A stretch of 12,043 bases of DNA. Origin: Halothece sp. MAG (GTDB taxonomy: Bacteria > Cyanobacteriota > Cyanobacteriia > Cyanobacteriales > Rubidibacteraceae). This document shows, one piece after another, positions 1 to 6,800 of this stretch (positions are counted from its first letter, which is position 1; each line of letters opens with the position of its first letter). A program made the translations under genes and the position numbers. The notes under the pieces were generated by a model that made no database searches, was not told where the DNA came from, and saw only the letters and a list, made by a program, of their open reading frames with translations. The stretch covers positions 1-12,043 of the forward strand of contig JAHEOB010000105.1 of assembly GCA_018610095.1 (NCBI GenBank), in the 5' to 3' direction.

Positions 1-1
1 G

Positions 2-472
2 ACTGTATTTACCACCCACTCGGTTGTTCCCACCGAACAAAGTCGCAACCTTGGCCAGTTCACGGTGGGAACCACTCGTTTACTCTATGTTGCCCAAGGC
101 GAAGTTCGCGCGGGAGTTGATCTAACGGATATTACGATTGAGGATGTTACGGTTAAGGAACAAGATGACACCCTTGTTGTTACCCTGCCCCCTGCCCAAA
201 TTTTAGACCATAAACTGGATGTCAATGAGTCCCAGGTGCAGAGTTATGATCGGGGATTTCTCAATTTAGGGCCTGATGTTGCCCCGCAACTGCAAACCTT
301 AGCCCAACAAGAGGGCTTAAATCAAGTAATTGATGCTGCCTGTGATCAGCAAATTTTAGACCAAGCGCGCGATCGCGCAGAAGATAGCATCAAAGAACTG
401 CTAACCAAAAGTGGTTACAATAAGGTGGAAGTAACTTCAGAAGTTCCCTCTTCCTCTCAGTGCAAGGTATAA
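2..472 (+). CDS. DUF4230 domain protein, 3' part only (5' end outside window)
   Basis: The reading frame is open from position 2 to the TAA at 470-472 with no stop, so the gene begins before the window; 156 residues are visible. The GTG at 65 lies inside the conserved region and is not a likely start. The visible part resembles the DUF4230 family: a beta-rich stretch (TVGTTRLLYVAQGEVRAGVD, then ITIEDVTVKEQDDTLVVTLP) followed by a helical C-terminal part ending in a hydrophilic tail. Family members are commonly membrane-anchored by an N-terminal helix, which would lie off the window here. The function is unknown. The frame contains one HIP1 site. The cobO start follows 39 bp later on the same strand, so co-transcription is possible. 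The family call is by recognition of the sequence pattern, not by a search. Confidence 0.75.
   Translation, partial: TVFTTHSVVPTEQSRNLGQFTVGTTRLLYVAQGEVRAGVDLTDITIEDVTVKEQDDTLVVTLPPAQILDHKLDVNESQVQSYDRGFLNLGPDVAPQLQTLAQQEGLNQVIDAACDQQILDQARDRAEDSIKELLTKSGYNKVEVTSEVPSSSQCKV
369..376. repeat. HIP1 octamer site 1
   Basis: GCGATCGC within CGCGATCGCG, inside the DUF4230 gene. Read in frame as Arg-Asp-Arg (CGC GAT CGC). Confidence 0.95.
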
Positions 473-511
473 TAACTTGGGATTATTCCAGTAAGGGTGA
501 GATAACCCATT

Positions 512-1144
512 ATGACAAACTCACAATCAGCCAGTAATACACAACTTTCTTCCCAAGCCTATAAGCAAAAAATGCAACGACGGAAGGAAGTTCAAGAGGA
601 ACGATTAAAAGCGCGATCCCAAGAAAAAGGGTTAATTATTGTTAATACCGGTCCTGGGAAAGGTAAAACCAGTGCCGCCCTAGGAATGGTAGTACGTTCC
701 CTGGGTCATGGCTTTAATGTAGCCATTATTCAGTTTATCAAGGGTGCGTGGGAACCGGCGGAGAAAAATGTCTTTCAGCAGTGGGAAAACCAACTCGTGT
801 TTCATGCCATGGGAGAAGGCTTTACTTGGGAAACCCAAGATCGGGAACGAGATATGGAAAAAGCCCAAGCTGCCTGGGAAACCAGTTTAAACTATATTCA
901 TGATTCCAATTATCAGTTGGTATTACTAGATGAAATTAATGTGGCATTGAAATTAGGCTATCTGGAAGTAGGTACTGTCGTGGCAGAATTAGCAGGGAAA
1001 CCAGCCGATTCTCACGTTATTTTAACCGGTCGCGGAGCCCCCAATGAACTGATTGAAGCTGCGGATTTAGTCACCGAGATGAAACTGGTAAAACATCCCT
1101 TTCGAGAACAAGGGGTGAAAGCACAACCTGGCATTGAGTTTTAA
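512..1144 (+). CDS. cobO: Cob(I)yrinic acid a,c-diamide adenosyltransferase, CobO/BtuR type
   Basis: This cytoplasmic enzyme transfers the 5'-deoxyadenosyl group of ATP to the cobalt of reduced corrinoids, giving adenosylcobalamin or its precursors. The 210 residues match the CobO/BtuR/CobA family in length and order. A charged N-terminal helix (about 15-40) is followed by the unusual P-loop GPGKGKTS at 47-54, a Walker-B-like strand LVLLDEINVAL at 136-146, the LTGRGAP motif at 171-177 and the typical ending EMKLVKHPFREQGVKAQPGIEF region at 189-210. ATG 512 is chosen because the helix before the P-loop is full length; a weak AAGG/GGTGA element at 493-500 precedes it. Its neighbours are DUF4230 upstream and a GST gene 30 bp downstream, with no other cobalamin genes nearby. 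I saw no obvious cobalamin riboswitch in the 39-bp gap, which is too short for one. Confidence 0.95.
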   Translation: MTNSQSASNTQLSSQAYKQKMQRRKEVQEERLKARSQEKGLIIVNTGPGKGKTSAALGMVVRSLGHGFNVAIIQFIKGAWEPAEKNVFQQWENQLVFHAMGEGFTWETQDRERDMEKAQAAWETSLNYIHDSNYQLVLLDEINVALKLGYLEVGTVVAELAGKPADSHVILTGRGAPNELIEAADLVTEMKLVKHPFREQGVKAQPGIEF

Positions 1145-1159
1145 ACTGATAGTGGTGTT

Positions 1160-1165
1160 GAGGAG
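1160..1165 (+). promoter_or_regulatory. Ribosome binding site of the GST gene
   Basis: GAGGAG ends nine bases before ATG 1175. It is one of the clearest Shine-Dalgarno sequences in the window and fixes the start. Confidence 0.75.
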
Positions 1166-1174
1166 AAAGTCGCT

Positions 1175-1741
1175 ATGCTGAAATTATACGGTGGCAAACG
1201 AAGTCGTGCCGCGATCGCGCAGTGGTATTTAGAAGAATTAAATGTTGGCTATGAATTTGTTGTGCTTGATATGGAAAATGGGGAACATCGTAAACCCGAT
1301 TTTCTAGCGATTAATCCCATGGGCAAAGTGCCTGCCATTGATGATAATGGCTTTTGTTTATGGGAATCGGGGGCAATCTTATTATACTTAGCAGAACAAT
1401 ATGGATCCGATCCTTTAACGCCCCAAAAACGGGCAGAACTAAATAAGTGGATTTTATTTGCCAACGCCACCCTTGCCCCCTCCATGTTCATGGAAAGTAG
1501 TCGGGAAACCGAAAAACCGAAATTATTTACCCCCTTAAATGATCATTTCCAGCAGCATGACTACTTAGTTGATGACAAATTTAGCGCTGCTGATGTTGCC
1601 GTTGGGGCTTATATTGCTTATATGCAAATGATGTTACAACTGGATCTGTCTGAGTATCAGGGCGTGGAAAAATACATCAAGCAGATTTCTCAACGCCCAG
1701 CATTTCAAAAAACCATTGGCGGTGGCGGTTCGAATGCATAA
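1175..1741 (+). CDS. Glutathione S-transferase family protein
   Basis: A cytoplasmic protein of 188 residues with the two GST domains. The N-terminal thioredoxin-like domain (1-76) shows the first strand and active-site turn MLKLYGGKRSRAA with a candidate catalytic Ser10, the cis-proline motif GKVPAI (Pro53), and the Glu64-Ser65 pair that holds the gamma-glutamyl group of glutathione. The C-terminal helical domain (about 85-180) carries the fold-capping motif FSAADVAVG at 136-144. It is somewhat shorter than the usual 200-220 residues because the helical stretch around 108-128 is reduced. The substrate cannot be deduced; detoxification or redox housekeeping is the family role. A GAGGAG ribosome binding site supports ATG 1175. 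It lies between cobO and radC, spaced 30 and 21 bp, consistent with a shared transcript. Confidence 0.9.
   Translation: MLKLYGGKRSRAAIAQWYLEELNVGYEFVVLDMENGEHRKPDFLAINPMGKVPAIDDNGFCLWESGAILLYLAEQYGSDPLTPQKRAELNKWILFANATLAPSMFMESSRETEKPKLFTPLNDHFQQHDYLVDDKFSAADVAVGAYIAYMQMMLQLDLSEYQGVEKYIKQISQRPAFQKTIGGGGSNA
1211..1218. repeat. HIP1 octamer site 2
   Basis: GCGATCGC within CGCGATCGCG in the GST gene, read as Ala-Ile-Ala (GCG ATC GCG), residues 13-15. Confidence 0.95.
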
Positions 1742-1749
1742 CCCTTTCC

Positions 1750-1839
1750 TTAGCCCCCACCCATGAATTACTCACTCCGAATTGCTGATTTACCCACTAC
1801 CGAACGACCCCGAGAACGGCTTTTAAGCGTGGGGGCTAA
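1750..1839 (+). repeat. 11-bp perfect inverted repeat spanning the radC start
   Basis: TTAGCCCCCAC at 1750-1760 is the exact reverse complement of GTGGGGGCTAA at 1829-1839, leaving a 68-nt loop that contains the radC ATG at 1763. The left arm occupies the place where a Shine-Dalgarno sequence would be, and none is visible there. Pairing in the mRNA could affect radC initiation, but a match of this size is not rare enough by itself to prove a role. Confidence 0.4.
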
Positions 1840-2500
1840 AAATTTAGCAACTGCGGAACTGCTTGCCATTTTATTAGGAACCGGACAAGGGGCAGGGAAA
1901 CTCTCGGCAGTGGGATTAGGGCAATATATCTTACAACAATTAAGCAGTGACCAACGACAACCGTTAGAGGTGCTGCGGGAAATGACGCCGCAGGAACTGA
2001 TGAACATTCCCGGTGTTGGACCCGCCAAAGCTACCACCATTGCTGCTGCCGTGGAATTGGGAAAACGGGCTTTTCAAGTTCAGCCTAATGAACGGACCAT
2101 GATTGATAGTCCTGAGGCAGCTGCTGCAGCTCTAAGTCAGGATTTAATGTGGCAATCCCAAGAACGGTTTGCAGTGCTATTGTTAGATATCAAACATCAA
2201 TTATTAGGATTGAAAGTCATTACCATTGGTACTGCTACCGAAACCATCGCCCATCCCCGAGAGATTTTCCGCGAAATTATCCGCCATGGCGCATCTCGTG
2301 CTATTATTGCCCACAATCATCCCACTGGTAGTGTTGAACCAAGTAAAGAAGATATTAATTTAACTGAACAATTATTACAAGGCGGACAAGTACTAAGTTT
2401 ACCCATTGTTGATCATTTAATCTTAGGAAATGGCAATTACCAAAGTTTACGACAAATCACGCAAATTTGGGAACAGTTTCCGCAAGGAGATACAACATGA
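1763..2500 (+). CDS. radC: RadC family protein (JAB1/MPN metalloprotease-like)
   Basis: A 245-residue protein of the RadC (UPF0758) family, normal in length. An N-terminal helix-hairpin-helix region (about 75-103, NIPGVGPAKA) is followed by the JAMM/MPN domain (about 115-235) with the zinc-site motif AHNHPTGSVEPSKED: His184, His186, Gly189 and Asp197, with the later VDHLILG strand at 216-222. The family was linked to DNA repair from early genetic work in E. coli, but that role is disputed and its biochemical activity is unsettled; the intact metal motif argues for some hydrolase or scaffold function. ATG 1763 gives the canonical N-terminus (YSLRIADLPTTERPRERL). No Shine-Dalgarno is visible; see the inverted repeat around the start. 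The TGA overlaps the next gene's ATG. Confidence 0.95.
   Translation: MNYSLRIADLPTTERPRERLLSVGAKNLATAELLAILLGTGQGAGKLSAVGLGQYILQQLSSDQRQPLEVLREMTPQELMNIPGVGPAKATTIAAAVELGKRAFQVQPNERTMIDSPEAAAAALSQDLMWQSQERFAVLLLDIKHQLLGLKVITIGTATETIAHPREIFREIIRHGASRAIIAHNHPTGSVEPSKEDINLTEQLLQGGQVLSLPIVDHLILGNGNYQSLRQITQIWEQFPQGDTT
2484..2490 (+). promoter_or_regulatory. Ribosome binding site that sets the TMEM14 gene start
   Basis: AAGGAGA inside the end of radC, six bases before ATG 2497. It favours ATG 2497 over the in-frame TTG at 2467. Confidence 0.8.
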
Positions 2501-2814
2501 CCTTATTAGCAAAAATTGCTGTCATTGTCTATGGCGTTTTGGCAATTGTTGGCGGACTAATTGGTTATCAAAAAGCAGGAAGTAAAATTTCTTTAATATC
2601 AGGAACCATTAGTGGGATTGGTTTGTTATTAGCTGGAATAGTAGCCTTTTTAGGGCTAAATTGGGGCTTACCCTTAGCCAGTCTAATTAGTGCTTTGCTG
2701 GTGGTTGTATTTATTATCCGCTTAGCTAAAACTAAAAAGTTTATGCCAGCAGGGTTGATGATTATCGGCGGACTGGTGGTGTTACTACTAACCGTTCCCC
2801 AATTCATTGCCTAA
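2497..2814 (+). CDS. TMEM14 family small membrane protein
   Basis: A 105-residue integral membrane protein with four hydrophobic segments at about 5-24, 34-52, 58-76 and 84-100. It has the family hallmarks YGVLAIVGGLIGYQKAGSK at 12-30 and KFMPAGLM at 81-88. The family includes eukaryotic TMEM14 proteins and the plant plastid fatty-acid exporters FAX; in cyanobacteria the role is not settled, although lipid or fatty-acid movement is the obvious hypothesis. The start ATG 2497 overlaps the radC stop by 4 bp (ATGA) and has a strong Shine-Dalgarno, so translation is probably coupled to radC. A longer reading from TTG 2467 would add a hydrophilic decapeptide unlike the family and is rejected. Confidence 0.85.
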   Translation: MTLLAKIAVIVYGVLAIVGGLIGYQKAGSKISLISGTISGIGLLLAGIVAFLGLNWGLPLASLISALLVVVFIIRLAKTKKFMPAGLMIIGGLVVLLLTVPQFIA

Positions 2815-2835
2815 CCCTCTTTCTAATATTTCCAC

Positions 2836-2885
2836 CTAGCTTAAATATTCTTAATGAAAAATCGCGTCAAGTTGGTTTAAGCTAG
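2836..2885. repeat. 10-bp perfect inverted repeat upstream of heme oxygenase
   Basis: CTAGCTTAAA at 2836-2845 is the exact reverse complement of TTTAAGCTAG at 2876-2885, with a 30-nt loop. No T-run follows, so it does not look like a terminator. It lies in the 148-bp gap 2815-2962 before ho1 and could be an operator or a leader structure. In the same gap, AACGA (2924-2928) and TCGTT (2934-2938) form a smaller inverted pair. I found no convincing -35/-10 pair in this gap. Confidence 0.45.
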
Positions 2886-2943
2886 TTAAATTAAGCCCCT
2901 TTAAAGCGTTTTAGAAACCTCTAAACGATCGTGTCGTTAATAC

Positions 2944-2950
2944 AAGGAAA
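2944..2950 (+). promoter_or_regulatory. Ribosome binding site of ho1
   Basis: AAGGAAA, 12 bases before ATG 2963; slightly distant but the only candidate. Confidence 0.5.
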
Positions 2951-2962
2951 GTTACTTTTAAT

Positions 2963-3697
2963 ATGAGCGTCGAACTAGCAACAATGCTGCGGGAAGGGAC
3001 CAAGAAAGCTCACACGATGGCAGAAAATGTGGGCTTTGTCAAGTGTTTCCTAAAAGGTGTTGTCGAAAAAGAATCTTATCGGAAACTGCTTGCGAATCTC
3101 TACTTTGTTTATTCCGCCATGGAAGAAGAAATGGCGAAACATGCCGAACATCCCATTGTTTCCAAAATTTACTTTACGGAGTTAAACCGCAAAGAAAGTT
3201 TAGAAGAAGATTTACAATATTACTACGGAAACAATTGGCAGGAAGAAGTTGCCCCTTCTCCAGCAGCGAAGGCTTATGTGCAACGCATTCGAGAAGTTTC
3301 GCAACAACAACCGGAATTATTAGTTGCCCATTCCTATACTCGTTATCTTGGTGATTTATCAGGTGGGCAAATTCTCAAAGGGATGGCACAGCGTGGTATG
3401 AATTTACAAGAAGGAGAAGGTACTTCCTTCTATGAATTTGATGCCATCGCTGATGAGAAAGCATTCAAGCATCAATATCGGGAAGCTCTCAATAGCTTAC
3501 CCATTGAACAAAGCACGGCAGAACGCATTGTGGATGAAGCGAATGATGCCTTTGGGTTGAACATGAAAATGTTTAAAGAACTCGAAGGCAATCTCATTAA
3601 GAGCATTGGTTTAATGCTATTTAATTCCTTAACCCGTCGCAATCGTTCTCGTAAAAATAAAAACGAAGAATTTGCTGCAGCCGAATCCAGCTATTAA
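2963..3697 (+). CDS. ho1: Heme oxygenase (biliverdin-producing)
   Basis: Soluble heme oxygenase. It opens heme at the alpha-meso carbon to give biliverdin IX-alpha, CO and iron; in cyanobacteria electrons come from ferredoxin, and biliverdin feeds phycobilin synthesis for phycobilisomes and phytochromes. At 244 residues it matches cyanobacterial HO1 in length. Visible features are the proximal heme ligand His17 in GTKKAHTMAEN, the flexible distal helix LGDLSGGQILKGMAQR at 129-144, and the bilin-contact tyrosine/arginine region SYTRY at 124-128. The C-terminus (225-244) is a basic then acidic tail without a membrane anchor, unlike animal HO1. It appears to be a single-gene unit, with a 148-bp gap before it and a strong hairpin after it. 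A paralogue for low oxygen (ho2) often exists elsewhere in such genomes; this one looks like the main aerobic form, by inference. Confidence 0.96.
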   Translation: MSVELATMLREGTKKAHTMAENVGFVKCFLKGVVEKESYRKLLANLYFVYSAMEEEMAKHAEHPIVSKIYFTELNRKESLEEDLQYYYGNNWQEEVAPSPAAKAYVQRIREVSQQQPELLVAHSYTRYLGDLSGGQILKGMAQRGMNLQEGEGTSFYEFDAIADEKAFKHQYREALNSLPIEQSTAERIVDEANDAFGLNMKMFKELEGNLIKSIGLMLFNSLTRRNRSRKNKNEEFAAAESSY

Positions 3698-3729
3698 CGA
3701 CTGATTCTGGTTCAGTTAATTCTTAGCAG

Positions 3730-3790
3730 AGACAACCCAGTTGGTAGGGTGACATTTGGTTATCTTACTGACTGGGTTGTTTGTTATTGA
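3730..3790 (+). terminator. Long hairpin terminator after heme oxygenase
   Basis: Bases 3730-3751 pair continuously with 3761-3782 in the + strand transcript: 22 pairs (16 Watson-Crick, 6 G-U) around a 9-nt loop. The outer core ACAACCCAGT/ACTGGGTTGT is perfect. A moderately T-rich tail (TTGTTATTG) follows. All six wobble pairs become A-C mismatches in the opposite strand, so the structure is built for + strand RNA, as expected for ho1 termination. Confidence 0.75.
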
Positions 3791-3801
3791 TACATAACCA
3801 G

Positions 3802-3830
3802 TTGAATTCGGCGATATCATTAATTATAAT
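3802..3830 (+). promoter_or_regulatory. Sigma-70 type promoter for the membrane-HEAT fusion gene
   Basis: TTGAAT (3802-3807) and TATAAT (3825-3830) are separated by exactly 17 bp. The -10 is a perfect consensus. A start near 3837 would leave a leader of about 20 nt before ATG 3857, and would place the alternative TTG codon at 3833 upstream of the transcript. Confidence 0.65.
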
Positions 3831-3856
3831 TCTTGTTTCATCAACCAGTCTTTCTA

Positions 3857-6800
3857 ATGCTTAATCAGTTTCTGCAGCAACGCTTCAACTTACCCCATTT
3901 TAAGATTAATCGTCTGACTCAATTTCTCCTGCTTTCGGTGACGATGCTCACCTATTGCATTATGGCAATGAATATTGCGAACTCCTTATTTCTCAGTAAT
4001 GCAGGAGCGGATTATCTTCCTTTATTATTTATTTTTGTCGGGTTATTTTCCATTGTGGCGTTTGCTGGGGTATCTCAGATTATTGATCGCTTGAGTCGCC
4101 CTAGACTCTTTCAATATACACTACTGGTTTTTGCGTTCTTATTTACGGTTTTTTGTTTAATCCTTGATATTAACTTCTTACCCCTTTACTTTTTAATTAG
4201 CATTACCGCATTTTTCCAATTTGATCTTTATGTCAATATTCTTTATCCCAATTTAGTTATTGATTATTTTACCAGTTTAGAATATAAGCGGTATGCGCCG
4301 TTTTTAGGGATTGCTCAAGCGGTTGGCATTTTACTGGGTGGGGGATTAACCACCCTATTGGCGCAATATTTAAATAATCGTCAATTATTAATTTGCGTTA
4401 TCGTCATTTTTGGCATCGCGATCGCGCAACTGGTTTATTTAGAACAATCCCAACAACGTCTAGAAAGTCAGTATGCTGGGAAACGGGTGGGCTTAATTGA
4501 ATCTTTAAAGACGTTTCCTGACTTAGTCAAGCGGTATCCACTGGTATTTTACTTAGCCACCAGTAGTTTCCTGTTTATTCTAATTTATGTCATGTCAGAA
4601 TTTTTATGGTTTAGTACCTATGCCCAGAATTTTCAAGGTCAGGCATTAACTGCGTTTCTTGGCACGGTTCGTATTATTACCAGTACTACCCAAATTGCAA
4701 CCCTGTTTTTTATTACTCGTCCGCTGTTGCGTCAATTAGGCGTGGCACGGATGAATGTCGCTTATCCCATGATTACCCTTGTTGCCTTAGCCGGGATGGC
4801 AGTGCGCGGCGACTTAAAAAGCGCGATCGCGCTCAATATTAATGGGGATTCCCTCAATAAAGGATTGGCAATTCCGGTTCATCAACTCAATTATAATGCT
4901 ATCCCCCCAGAATTTTCGGGGCGGGTACGAACCCTCAGCGATGGCTTAATTTATGGGGTGGGATTAACCTTGGCAGGAATCTTATTGTTAGTGGTTCAAT
5001 CCCTACTCAGTTTGACTCAGATTGCTGGAATTGCCATCACCGTTACAGTTGTGGCATTAATCGCGCGTTTGCCTATGGGGAAACTTTATGCCAAAGGGTT
5101 AGAAAACATGATTCGTTCTAATACCTTGGATTTAGATGATTTCAATTATCGAACCCTGTTACCCGCTGCTTCTCGTTCCGCCATTCAAGATTTAATGACG
5201 CAAGGTGATCGCTATACTCGGGTAAAAGGATTAGAATTTGCTGCGCGTTTAGACGAACCGAGTCACTTTTTACCGCAAGTGAAGCGCATTTTACAAGAAA
5301 GTAGTAATGATCACCAATTGCGTCAGGCGGTAGTCACCTTATTTGGTTACAATGCTGATTCAACAACGCTGCAACAATTTCGAGAATTTCTAGACAGTGA
5401 TGAAACAGCTTTACAAGCCACTGCGATTGAAATCTTAACGGTGAATAAACAAGCGATTCCTGAGGCGAAATTACAATCCTTTTTAAACCATGATCAGCAA
5501 GAAATTCGATTATTAGCAGCCCTTGCTGTCAAACTGTCACCCCAAGCGGTTAAGGAAGAAATTGTCACCCTTAGCGAACAAGTATGGCAATTGGATTGGG
5601 AAGATAACGCTGCCAGCGCGATCGCGCGAGTGATTGGGGAAATAGAAAATCGAGATTTGATAGGGCTTTTAAAACCGGTTCTTGCCATGGAGAATCCCAC
5701 GGTAAAACAAGAAGGGTTAACAACGCTAGCTCACTTAGCTAGTCGGGGGGACTTTGAGTTAGCAGAAATGGCAATACCGGAATTAGAACATCCCCATCCG
5801 CTTGTACGAGCAAAAGCCCTGGAAGTGTTAGGGGAAACTCGCTGTCAGGGAATGGAACGTCAGGTGGGAACGGCTTTAAAAGACGGGGATCCGCAAGTGC
5901 GTCAAGCAGCAGCCCAAGCCTTAGTTGCTTTTGGTGATCGAGGGTTAGCGGTTGCCCAAGATTATCTTGCCTCCAGCAATACGGAAGTAGTGACGGCTGC
6001 CATTACTGCTATTACGCAATTTCGAACCAAAAAAGCCAGTGACATTCTCTATGATCATCTTGCCCCTGATTTCCGAGAATTAAGTCAAACCCAAGCCTGG
6101 CAAAAACAAATTCCCCGTGATGATCCCAATTGGCAACCCCTTGCCCTTGCTATTGCAGATTACCATAACCGAGTTGTCCAAAAAGTTTTATTTATTCTAT
6201 CCTGCTTCGGCCACTCGCGTACCGTTAATACCGTCACTCGGGCATTTAAATCCACCAATCCCCGAGAAGTTGCCAATGCCGTAGAAGTGCTTGCTACCCT
6301 TCCTTATCGACGGTTAGCATTACCGTTAATGCCCATTCTGGAAAAAATGGGGCAATCGCCAACCACCCCTCGGACACGCCCTTCCTCTGCTTGGTTGCGT
6401 TCCAAGGGGTATAAACTGCTATTAGAAGCCCTAGATGCCAGAGATCGTTGGATTCGGGTGGGCGCTCTCATTGCCATGGCAACCGTTCCCTTTACCTTAA
6501 TGAAAGACCCCGATCCGCTGGTGAAAAATACCGCCCAACAATTGTTTCTGCCTATTGTACAAAATCCATCTCCCCAGAAAATGCTTATGAATCGCTTACT
6601 GCTACTCAAAAACGTTGCTCTATTTAAAAATCTTTCTCTTGAAGAGTTACTATTAATTGATCAAACCCTAGAACAAGAACAAGTCTTAGCGACTCAAACC
6701 ATCTTTGCTGAAGGGGCTTGGGGCACTCACTTGTATATTATTGCCGAAGGGAGTGTCCGCATGGTGAAAACCTTTAATGGCGAATCTCAAGATATTCGAC

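Noticed and set aside
65..67. GTG 65 as the true start of the first gene
   Set aside because: The same frame is open to the window edge and already encodes family-like sequence upstream (HSVVPTEQSRNLGQF), so this is an internal codon of a truncated gene.
473..511. Cobalamin riboswitch before cobO
   Set aside because: The gap is only 39 bp, too short, and shows only a 4-bp GGGT/ACCC stem.
2149..2331. Short open frame inside radC
   Set aside because: A shadow of radC in another frame with no family-like sequence.
3043..3354. Open frame inside ho1 in another frame
   Set aside because: Cys/Ser/Arg-rich translation typical of an out-of-frame reading; ho1 is unambiguous.
6304..6609. Minus-strand open frame within the fusion gene
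   Set aside because: It is antisense to the HEAT region, has no ribosome site and no recognisable domain.
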